Assembly (NCBI GenBank): GCA_009917555.1
Contig: QZDX01000016.1
Location: 1-64,000 of the forward strand
DNA length: 64,000 nucleotides
Direction of reading: 5' to 3'
DNA from: a bacterium 1XD21-13
GTDB lineage: Bacteria > Bacillota > Clostridia > Lachnospirales > Lachnospiraceae
The translations under genes were made by a program, and so were the position numbers. The notes under the pieces are model-generated. The model did no database searches. It saw only the letters and a list, made by a program, of their open reading frames with translations, and was not told where the DNA came from. Shown piece after piece: positions 7,961 to 14,655 of this stretch; the first letter of the stretch is position 1; every line of letters begins with the position of its first letter.

Positions 7961-8608
7961 TTAATTGTGATACCCTATCCTCTGAATATGCTTATGATGA
8001 AGCCCTGTGATCCAGTCTACGTCATCCGTATACCAGCTCATAATCTCCAGCATCCTGGTCTCCCAGGCGATGGTATTCTGGCGGCTCTCCTCTGTCTCCT
8101 CAGTCTCCATGGTTACATCAATCTCATCATAGCCGAAAATATAGTCTCCAGCATTCCAGATAGAGAAGTTGCTGTCCGGTCCCTGGGTGATTTTCCCGTT
8201 TCTCGCCTCCACCAGTCCGTCATGGCGAAGCTTGTACTCCTCCTGCATTCCCGGCTTTAATTTGGTTACAAAAACCCTGTGACGTATGAGCTCCTTATTT
8301 TCCCGGACTACGCCAAAGTCCTCATACATCAGACGCATGGGCTCTCCCGGAGTGGAAATCCAGGAAAAGGTGTCTCCCATAATTGCCTCCAGTTTGTGGA
8401 AGTCCTCCCAGTCCTGCTCCGATATCGTCACACCCTCCGGCGTCTCACAGTAGCCAAATACCTTGTCCTCAATATTCCAGAGGCTGAAATTCCGGATACC
8501 GATTCGATCTAAAATCTTAACCAGTGGCTTCCATGCCTCTCCCAGCTTCTGCCTGTAAGCATTGAAACAGCCAGGCTGAATCCGCATTGCAACCGCATGT
8601 CTTTCCAT
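7961..8608 (-). CDS. Tandem L-rhamnose mutarotase (RhaM)-like protein
   Basis: A 215-residue protein made of two RhaM-like ferredoxin-fold units. Unit 1 (about 1-105) starts MERHAVAMRIQPGCFNAYRQ and has IRNFSLWNIEDKVFGYCE. Unit 2 (about 108-215) starts IRHRVFVTKLKPGMQEEYKL and has SNFSIWNAGDYIFGYDE. Normal RhaM is about 104 residues, so this is a duplication or fusion. The catalytic YxxxH pattern is kept in unit 2 (EYKLRHD) but lost in unit 1 (AYRQKLG). It may epimerise L-rhamnose or a related sugar, or be a degenerate homologue. No other rhamnose gene is near. RBS GGAGGG lies upstream of ATG 8608. Confidence 0.7.
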   Translation of the reverse strand: MERHAVAMRIQPGCFNAYRQKLGEAWKPLVKILDRIGIRNFSLWNIEDKVFGYCETPEGVTISEQDWEDFHKLEAIMGDTFSWISTPGEPMRLMYEDFGVVRENKELIRHRVFVTKLKPGMQEEYKLRHDGLVEARNGKITQGPDSNFSIWNAGDYIFGYDEIDVTMETEETEESRQNTIAWETRMLEIMSWYTDDVDWITGLHHKHIQRIGYHN

Positions 8609-8652
8609 AATGATACCCTCCTGTTTATTGTTCTGTGAATCACGAACAGCGA

Positions 8653-8847
8653 TTATAAGCTTTCTTCCTTCTGTCTCTTGACAACTTCTTTTTCTCCAAG
8701 CTCATCGAAAGCATCCATTACTTCCTTGCCTGTAATTCTTTCATAAGCTTCTGTTACTCCATTTCTTACTGCCCATTTAATGACGAAATACAAAGCGATC
8801 AAAATAATGATTGCGGTTCCGCCACTTATTCCCAATTCTTCCCACAT
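8653..8847 (-). CDS. Small single-span membrane protein
   Basis: A 64-residue protein with one hydrophobic helix (about residues 9-27, GTAIIILIALYFVIKWAV) and a charged cytoplasmic tail. The start ATG 8847 follows GGAGGAAGG. The gene lies between ilvA and the RhaM-like gene, all on the same strand. I do not recognise a family. Confidence 0.6.
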   Translation of the reverse strand: MWEELGISGGTAIIILIALYFVIKWAVRNGVTEAYERITGKEVMDAFDELGEKEVVKRQKEESL

Positions 8848-8888
8848 AATTCAATTCCTTCCTCCAGGACTTATATGCTTCCATTCCA

Positions 8889-10100
8889 CTACATCATCAC
8901 ATTCACCAGCTTCGGCCTGCAGCCCATATCCTTGAGCTTGTCGAAAATCCGGTTTTTGTGCTCAGTTCCAAATGCCTCCACAGTAATCCGAAGCTCCACG
9001 CCCACATTTCGGTTGGTGCTGACAAACTGGTTGTGATCCAGCTTGATGACATTTGCCTGTTCCTTTGCAATCAGCTCGGCGATCCGCACCAGCTCGCCCG
9101 GCTTGTCCGGAAGCAGTACGGACACGGTAAAGATTCGATCCCTCTGGCGCAGGCCGAACTGTACCACCGAGGACATGGTGATAATATCCATATTTCCGCC
9201 GCTTAGGATGGATACAATCTTCTTGTTCTTCACATCCAGATGGTTCAGGGCCGCCACAGTCAGAAGGCCGGAATTTTCCACTACCATCTTGTGATTCTCT
9301 ACCACGTCCAGGAAAGCCACAATCAGCTCGTCGTCGGATACGGTGATGATATCGTCCAGGTTCTTCTGGATATAGGGGAAAATCTTCTCTCCCGGCGTCT
9401 TTACGGCCGTACCGTCGGCAATGGTATTTACACTGGGAAGGGTTGTCACCTTTCCGTTTTTCAGGGAAACCTGCATACAGTTTGCGCCGGCCGGCTCCAC
9501 ACCGATGACTTTGATGTTGGGATTCAGCATTTTGGCCAGGGTGGAAACGCCTGTGCAGAGTCCGCCGCCTCCGATGGGAACGAGGATATAATCTACCAGA
9601 GGCAGCTCCTTTACAATCTCCATCGCGATGGTTCCCTGTCCGGTGGCTACGGCCGGGTCATCAAAGGGATGAATAAAGGTGTAGCCCTCTTTTTCCGCCA
9701 GTTCATAGGCATGGGCGCAGGCTTCGTCGTATACGTCTCCGTAGAGCACCACTTCCGCTCCGTAGCTCTTGGTGCGCTCTACCTTCATAAGCGGTGTTGT
9801 GGTGGGCATTACGATCACGGCCTTTACGCCGAAAGCCTTGGCCGCATAAGCCACGCCCTGAGCGTGATTTCCGGCGGAAGCCGTAATAAGCCCTCTCTCC
9901 CGCTCTTCCTCGGTCAGCGTGCTTATCTTGTAATAAGCTCCGCGAATCTTGTAGGCTCCCGTAAGCTGCATGTTTTCCGGCTTCAGATAAACCTTGTTTC
10001 CTGTCTGATTGCTGAAATACGCGCTGTACAGAAGCTTTGTCTCGATTGCTACCTGTTTTACCACCTCTGAGGCTTCTTCAAATTTTTCTAGTGTCAGCAT
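8889..10100 (-). CDS. ilvA: Threonine ammonia-lyase with ACT domain
   Basis: A 403-residue PLP enzyme that deaminates threonine to 2-oxobutanoate. The PLP lysine lies in LTGAYKIRGAYYK (about residue 49), the phosphate-binding loop is PIGGGGLCTG (about 182) and SGGNMD (about 312). A C-terminal ACT domain (about 328-403, FTVSVLLPDKPGELVRIAEL) suggests amino-acid feedback control. The length fits the short form with a single ACT. The class covers both biosynthetic (IlvA) and catabolic (TdcB-like) enzymes; no other ilv gene is nearby, so the pathway is open. There is no T-box leader in the ~40 bp before the acetyltransferase end. Confidence 0.9.
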   Translation of the reverse strand: MLTLEKFEEASEVVKQVAIETKLLYSAYFSNQTGNKVYLKPENMQLTGAYKIRGAYYKISTLTEEERERGLITASAGNHAQGVAYAAKAFGVKAVIVMPTTTPLMKVERTKSYGAEVVLYGDVYDEACAHAYELAEKEGYTFIHPFDDPAVATGQGTIAMEIVKELPLVDYILVPIGGGGLCTGVSTLAKMLNPNIKVIGVEPAGANCMQVSLKNGKVTTLPSVNTIADGTAVKTPGEKIFPYIQKNLDDIITVSDDELIVAFLDVVENHKMVVENSGLLTVAALNHLDVKNKKIVSILSGGNMDIITMSSVVQFGLRQRDRIFTVSVLLPDKPGELVRIAELIAKEQANVIKLDHNQFVSTNRNVGVELRITVEAFGTEHKNRIFDKLKDMGCRPKLVNVMM

Positions 10101-10152
10101 TGGTCTGTTACTCCTTTTCTTTGTCTCTCTATCCTAAATTATAATGGAAAGC

Positions 10153-10737
10153 TTATCTGTTTTCTCTTATCACACGGCAGGGATTTCCGTATGCCACGGT
10201 GTTGTCCTGGATGTCCTTTGTAACAACGCTTCCCGCTCCAATCACCACGTTATCCCCGATGGTAACGCCCGGCAAAAGAATCGCTCCGCCTCCAATCCAG
10301 ACGTTATCCCCTATGATCACCGGGGCTGTCTGGGTTTTGCAGAATGCAAAGGAGCCGTCCTCCCTGGGAGCGCCGAAACGATCGGAAGCGTTCGTGGGAT
10401 GAAAGGCCGTATATATCTGCACATTCGGTGCAATCAGTGCATTGTCTCCAATACGGATAATGTTATCGTCTAAAAATGTACAGTTCATATTTACTTCGCA
10501 ATTATTGCCAAAATAAATATTGTTGCCATAGTCAACAAAAAACGGCGGGGTTATCCAGAGGTTTCTGCCCGTTTCTCCCAGTAATTCGCTTAAGATCCTA
10601 TCTTTTTCTTTCCTGTCTGCGGAATTGACATTGTTGTAAGCTCTCACCAAATCCTTGGCTTTGTGCCACTGTTTCAATAATTCCGCATCACCGCAGTCGT
10701 AAAGCTGTCCTGCCAGCATTTTTTCTCTTTCTGTCAT
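10153..10737 (-). CDS. Sugar O-acetyltransferase (maltose acetyltransferase type)
   Basis: A 194-residue left-handed beta-helix acyltransferase of the Maa/NodL type. The Maa N-terminal domain is MTEREKMLAGQLYDCGDAEL; the hexapeptide repeats follow (IYFGNNCEVNMNCTF, IRIGDNALIAPNV, VIIGDNVWIGGGAILL, VTIGDNVVIGAGSVVT). The catalytic His is in YTAFHP. The start at ATG 10737 is preferred for GGAG seven bases upstream; ATG 10749, overlapping the stop of the preceding gene, is an alternative. It uses acetyl-CoA; the sugar acceptor is unknown. It is coupled to the DUF3784 gene. Confidence 0.88.
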   Translation of the reverse strand: MTEREKMLAGQLYDCGDAELLKQWHKAKDLVRAYNNVNSADRKEKDRILSELLGETGRNLWITPPFFVDYGNNIYFGNNCEVNMNCTFLDDNIIRIGDNALIAPNVQIYTAFHPTNASDRFGAPREDGSFAFCKTQTAPVIIGDNVWIGGGAILLPGVTIGDNVVIGAGSVVTKDIQDNTVAYGNPCRVIRENR

Positions 10738-10748
10738 ATTTGTCTCCA

Positions 10749-11108
10749 TCACCGAATTAGGGGATCTGATTCGCCGCATTTCCTGTACTTTCCAAATGCT
10801 TTTTCCTCATCCAGGTGCACATCTTTTAAGAAGACAGGGAACCATACTGCAAAGGCGGCTATCGCCATGTATTTCGAAACAAAATAAGACAGCAAGGCTC
10901 CGATTCCCATGATAACAGACCATAGGAAAAATGCATTTCTGTGATCCTGGCTCATCCTCTCCTTATCATACAAGGCTCTCTCCTGCTTGGGAAGTGTGTT
11001 GAAACCGCTGATAAGGATTGCCGCTTTTCCTTTTAGCACTGTGAAAATCAGTGCGGCCAGGAGAAACAGCAGGCAGGAAACAGTACATGCAAAAGCTCCT
11101 TTGTTCAA
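10749..11108 (-). CDS. DUF3784 membrane protein
   Basis: A small membrane protein with three hydrophobic helices (CTVSCLLFLLAALIFTVLKG; AFFLWSVIMGIGALLSYFV; YMAIAAFAVWFPVFL) and the family motif GFNTLPKQERALYD after the first helix. ATG 11144 opens the frame, but a strong AAGGAGG sits seven bases before TTG 11108, which is the likelier start, giving 119 residues. The stop overlaps the acetyltransferase frame. The function of DUF3784 is unknown. Confidence 0.75.
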   Translation of the reverse strand: MNKGAFACTVSCLLFLLAALIFTVLKGKAAILISGFNTLPKQERALYDKERMSQDHRNAFFLWSVIMGIGALLSYFVSKYMAIAAFAVWFPVFLKDVHLDEEKAFGKYRKCGESDPLIR

Positions 11109-11202
11109 AACTGCACCTCCTTTATTTCCCCTTTCTTCACCCACTATATCTATTCTGACATATCAGATTCTTTTTTTCAATAGCCTGGAATTTTAAATGA
11201 TT

Positions 11203-11760
11203 TTATACACTCCCGCCACCCAGCCGTGCAATAATGGCCTGCCGGTACTCTGCATGATGGGACATGCCGCCGCCCAGTCCGCCAAGCTTCGGAAGCAGAA
11301 GTTTGAAATAGCTTCCGTTTTTCATGGTAATGTGGCATTTTACGGAACCCATCCATCCCTTTTTTATCTCGCACTTTTGAATGTCCGTCAGAGGATAGCA
11401 TGTTCCGATGTCGTCAAAGGGCAACTCTGATGTAAGCTCCTGTATATCCTCTTCACGCACCATCAGATCATCCTTAAATTGATAGAGATAGCTGTGCCTT
11501 TCACACCCCACGATGACGAAAGAGGACTGAGTAATGCCAAAATAAATATCATACGTGGAGTATTTTCTCTTCTTCAGTGCAACCGTCCCGCCGTTTTCAT
11601 CCGGAATCAGACTGTCTTCCGTGCAGATACACTTTCCAAATACGCCTGTCACCATGGTCTCTTTTGCAATTGCATGTATGCCTGCCAGCAATTCCTCCCC
11701 GGCAGGTATGTATTCCTCCAGAGTCTCCCTCATGTTTGCTTCATTAAAAATATCTGCCAT
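11203..11760 (-). CDS. Hypothetical PH-like protein
   Basis: A soluble protein of 185 residues from ATG 11760, chosen because AGGAG lies eight bases upstream; ATG 11799 and 11838 extend the frame without such a site. The sequence mixes short beta strands (YDIYFGITQSSFVIVG, CEIKKGWMGSVKCHITMKNG) and ends in a Gly-rich loop LGGLGGGMSHHAEYRQ. The pattern resembles bacterial PH-like domains, but the family is not certain. It leads a run of small genes of the same orientation. Confidence 0.55.
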   Translation of the reverse strand: MADIFNEANMRETLEEYIPAGEELLAGIHAIAKETMVTGVFGKCICTEDSLIPDENGGTVALKKRKYSTYDIYFGITQSSFVIVGCERHSYLYQFKDDLMVREEDIQELTSELPFDDIGTCYPLTDIQKCEIKKGWMGSVKCHITMKNGSYFKLLLPKLGGLGGGMSHHAEYRQAIIARLGGGSV

Positions 11761-11791
11761 ATCCAATGCTCCTATTGATCTCTCTTGGCTT

Positions 11792-12034
11792 TCATCCATG
11801 TTTTTTATGCGAAATAAAAACAGGCAAAAGATTTCCAAATGCCAATATCAGAAAAAATATCCCCGTCATAACGACAATTTTTGAGACGGTAACAATCCTG
11901 TCACCCACCAATTCCCCGTTCCTGTACGCATTCAGCAGGTAAATAAAAATTCCGAAGCACACCAACGCAGTACATAAACAGGCGAGAAATAAAATAATAA
12001 TGAGTCTTTTTACTTTTCTGCGTTCTTCATCCAT
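11792..12034 (-). CDS. Small two-span membrane protein
   Basis: An 80-residue protein with two transmembrane helices (LIIILFLACLCTALVCFGIF; VVMTGIFFLILAFGNLLPVF) and a short basic tail. The start ATG 12034 lies one base after the stop of the DUF7662-like gene and eight bases after AAGGA, so the two are coupled. No family recognised. Confidence 0.6.
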   Translation of the reverse strand: MDEERRKVKRLIIILFLACLCTALVCFGIFIYLLNAYRNGELVGDRIVTVSKIVVMTGIFFLILAFGNLLPVFISHKKHG

Positions 12035-12035
12035 T

Positions 12036-12242
12036 TCAATCCATCCTTTGAAACACAACCGTCTGCTCTTTCATGGATATTTTTCCAACCTGCCAGCCAT
12101 ATTCCATAAGCTCCTTTTTATATTTCAAAAAGGAATGATCGATTGGGATTCCGGAGATTTGCTCTATCTCCTCAAAGGTGAGCTTAAAGGTATTGCTTTC
12201 GTTATTCCGCACATGTTCCCATAAGGCATTGTATTTACTCAC
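12036..12242 (-). CDS. DUF7662-like small protein
   Basis: A 68-residue soluble protein: KYNALWEHV at the start, LTFEEIEQISGIPID in the middle, then a Trp-containing stretch MEYGWQVGKIS and a short terminal strand. This layout resembles DUF7662, a small winged-helix-like family of unknown role. It is followed directly by the membrane protein at 11792-12034. Confidence 0.55.
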   Translation of the reverse strand: MSKYNALWEHVRNNESNTFKLTFEEIEQISGIPIDHSFLKYKKELMEYGWQVGKISMKEQTVVFQRMD

Positions 12243-12266
12243 GTTCCTCTGCTCCTTTACATTGTT

Positions 12267-12677
12267 TTACAAGTGTTCCATCCGTTTTTTCATTTCATGG
12301 AAAAACCTTTCCTTATCCATGACCGCTATCATCGTACTGGCCTTATTCCGGCACCTTATTTCAATCCGATCCAGAGATGCGGCTAGAGAGGACAGGGGAT
12401 TGTTCGTTGCCGTAAGAGCCGTTATCTCACTGTAAGGAATCCGCCTCCATAGGAAGCCAAAGACAATCAGCAGTGATTCCTCTTCAAGCTCCACAAAATT
12501 GTGAATTGCAATGGAAACACAAAAAACTTCCATAAAAACAAATATTGCCAGATTCATGAGCAACGCAGCAACATTTGGGTCTATAAAAGCACTGACAATG
12601 ATAAGCGGTATCTGCAAACCTGCAACGCCTATCATAATTGCATAAAACCACCAGGACACCTTTCCCCTGAACCTCAT
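12267..12677 (-). CDS. PH-domain-like membrane protein
   Basis: A protein of 136 residues from ATG 12677, which follows AGAGG. Two N-terminal transmembrane helices (WFYAIMIGVAGLQIPLIIVS; VAALLMNLAIFVFMEVFCVS) are followed by a small beta-rich domain (FVELEEESLLIVFGFLWRRI, LDRIEIRCRNKASTMIAVM) typical of bacterial PH-like membrane proteins. The function is unknown. It sits with the other small accessory genes on the same strand. Confidence 0.6.
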   Translation of the reverse strand: MRFRGKVSWWFYAIMIGVAGLQIPLIIVSAFIDPNVAALLMNLAIFVFMEVFCVSIAIHNFVELEEESLLIVFGFLWRRIPYSEITALTATNNPLSSLAASLDRIEIRCRNKASTMIAVMDKERFFHEMKKRMEHL

Positions 12678-12763
12678 CGTCAACCTCTTTCTAGAAAATC
12701 ACAAAATACATGAATAAAATACACAGTCAAAAGTACAAGCCAGATCTTCCCACAGCAGTCGCA

Positions 12764-13030
12764 TCATGAATCCTCTAACAACTCATGCTCGCCAAAATGT
12801 GCCTGCCCCTGTGCAATATCCTGAGCAATTCTTTCCAAATAACGTATATTATTCTCGGAATAAAACGGATCAACACTGACCTCAAAGGGAATCCGCCTTT
12901 CTCTGCTGACTTTCTTTGCAAATATTGTAAAAGCTGTCGTCATAGACATCCCCAACTCAGAACAAGCCTGTTCCATGCTCTTTTTCAGTTCGGCATCCAT
13001 ACGGAAATTTATATTTACTGCTTGTGCCAT
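12764..13030 (-). CDS. RelB/DinJ-family antitoxin, no toxin partner visible
   Basis: An 88-residue ribbon-helix-helix antitoxin: VNINFRMDAELKKSMEQACS, then LGMSMTTAFTIFAKKV, the DinJ dimerisation signature, and IPFEV as expected. A YafQ/RelE toxin normally follows directly, but only a 22-codon frame (12767-12702 region) lies before the next gene, and it does not look like a toxin. It is therefore an orphan, a transcriptional regulator, or the remainder of a broken toxin-antitoxin pair. Confidence 0.85.
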   Translation of the reverse strand: MAQAVNINFRMDAELKKSMEQACSELGMSMTTAFTIFAKKVSRERRIPFEVSVDPFYSENNIRYLERIAQDIAQGQAHFGEHELLEDS

Positions 13031-13091
13031 ATTTTACACCCCTTTCTTTTTACATCATAAGCAAAAATAATGAAAAAATCAGTATTTTCCA

Positions 13092-13334
13092 TTACTCCAT
13101 ATTACTTTCATAACCCAAACTGTCAATAATAATCCTCTTACATTTCGGACAGCAATCACTCTCAACACAATTTTGAGATTTCATTGGAAGCTTAAGGCGA
13201 AGTGCATATTTCTCCTTACTATTTGGAAGCTTATTGGGAGATAAAAAAGACTTATCTTTTTGAGTACTCCAAATAGCCACATCACAGTACAAATACCCCC
13301 GCAGCATCTCCACATCACAAAACGGACATTTCAT
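13092..13334 (-). CDS. PF20097-type zinc-ribbon protein
   Basis: An 80-residue protein with two CxxC knuckles, MKCPFCDVEMLRGYLYC at the N-terminus and CCPKCKRIIID near the C-terminus, the arrangement of the PF20097 (DUF6487) family. It probably binds one zinc ion. The start is taken at the MKCPFC methionine. No function is known. Confidence 0.7.
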   Translation of the reverse strand: MKCPFCDVEMLRGYLYCDVAIWSTQKDKSFLSPNKLPNSKEKYALRLKLPMKSQNCVESDCCPKCKRIIIDSLGYESNME

Positions 13335-13406
13335 ATTCACACCTCACAACAAACCAAAATACCAAACTCACACCACAGCAAAAAACCATCAATCTCCCCA
13401 AAGTCA

Positions 13407-13617
13407 GGGGCTGCTGCAAAATAAGGCGGCGGACTTTTCCAATATCCAGTGTCCGGCTGTTCGCATACACCCTGTCTGAAATTGGCGAACTAAAGCCCAA
13501 AACACTCAATCATATAAAACATATAAAGCGTTAGTCCGACAAGGGCAGACAGGGTGTATGCGAACCGTCCGAACACAGGATATGGAAATGGCTGCCGCCT
13601 TATTTTGCAGCAGCCCC
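13407..13617. repeat. 211-bp nested palindromic element
   Basis: The ends, 13407-13430 and 13594-13617, are a perfect 24-bp inverted repeat beginning GGGGCTGCTGCAAAATAAGG. Inside, TTCGCATACACCCTGTCTG (about 13449) is mirrored by CAGACAGGGTGTATGCGAA (about 13546), and the stretches between are partly complementary too, so nearly the whole element could fold into one long arm pair. It contains no gene; an open frame crossing it is spurious. Related sequence occurs at 36404. It looks like a MITE or a large intergenic repeat unit. Confidence 0.85.
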
Positions 13618-13639
13618 GTCCGTCCTCATTGCATTCCCC

Positions 13640-14569
13640 CTACCCTTGATGAAAAAGCGCATTCACAAACTCATCCGCCTTAAACTTCTGCAAATCATCA
13701 ATACTCTCCCCAACACCCACATACTTCACCGGAATCCCCATCTCCGACTGAATCGCCACCGCAATTCCGCCCTTAGCCGTACCGTCCAGCTTTGTGAGAA
13801 TAATCCCCGTAATATCCACCACACTCTTAAACTGCCTGGCCTGCTCCAAAGCATTCTGCCCCGTAGTTCCATCCAGCACCACCAGAGTCTCCCGATAAGC
13901 ATCCGGATACTCCCTGTCAATAATCCGATTAATTTTCCGCAGCTCCTCCATCAGATTCTTCTTATTGTGAAGCCGCCCGGCCGTATCACAGAGTAGCACA
14001 TCCGCCTTCCTTGCCTTGGCCGCACAAACCGCATCATAAACCACAGAGGCAGGATCCGCCCCCTCACAGCCACTGATAATATCCACCCCGGCTCTGGAAG
14101 CCCACTCCGTCAGCTGCTCTCCTGCCGCTGCCCGGAAGGTATCCGCCGCCGCCAGAATCACCTTTTTCCCCTGATCCTTAAGCTTCCCTGCCAGCTTACC
14201 CACAGAGGTAGTCTTACCCACTCCGTTGACACCGATGACCAGAACCACAGATTTCTCCTCCTCGAACCGGTAGGCAACCTCGCCCACCTCCATCTGCTCC
14301 CGGATACTGGCAATCAAAAGATCCTTACACTGGGACGGCTCCTTCAGCTTCTGCTCCTTTACCTTTGCCTTCAAATCCTGGATAATGGCATTGGTCGCAT
14401 TGATCCCAATATCCCCCAGGATCAAGGTCTCTTCAATCTCCTCATAAAATTCATCATCAATGGCCGAAAAGCCGCTGAAAATATTGTCCATACCGGCCAC
14501 AATGTTTGCCCGTGTCTTAGCCAGTCCCGATACCAATCTTCCAAAAAATCCCTTCTTTTCCTCCGGCAC
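13640..14569 (-). CDS. ftsY: FtsY, signal recognition particle receptor GTPase
   Basis: The 309-residue SRP receptor that docks SRP-ribosome complexes at the membrane SecYEG. The NG domain is complete: P-loop GVNGVGKTTSVGKLAG (about 114), DTFRAAAGEQL, DTAGRLHNK (about 197) and TKLDGTAKGG (about 260). The acidic A domain is short, as in many Firmicutes. The start is GTG 14569 behind AAAGGAGGG. It ends the rnc-smc-ftsY group; ffh and ylxM, which often follow, are absent, and the palindromic element lies there instead. Confidence 0.96.
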   Translation of the reverse strand: MPEEKKGFFGRLVSGLAKTRANIVAGMDNIFSGFSAIDDEFYEEIEETLILGDIGINATNAIIQDLKAKVKEQKLKEPSQCKDLLIASIREQMEVGEVAYRFEEEKSVVLVIGVNGVGKTTSVGKLAGKLKDQGKKVILAAADTFRAAAGEQLTEWASRAGVDIISGCEGADPASVVYDAVCAAKARKADVLLCDTAGRLHNKKNLMEELRKINRIIDREYPDAYRETLVVLDGTTGQNALEQARQFKSVVDITGIILTKLDGTAKGGIAVAIQSEMGIPVKYVGVGESIDDLQKFKADEFVNALFHQG

Positions 14570-14655
14570 CTTTATACCCTCCTTTTATTCCAGTTCCGCA
14601 ATACGCTTTTCGTATATCCGCTTCCCGTTTTGCACTCCTCAAGCAATCCACGGAT

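Noticed and set aside
10101-10152. T-box or other leader before ilvA
   Set aside because: Only about 50 bp separate ilvA from the acetyltransferase end, too short for a T-box.
13315-13509. Minus-strand frame across the palindromic element
   Set aside because: It lies in self-complementary repeat DNA, with no family match and no RBS support.
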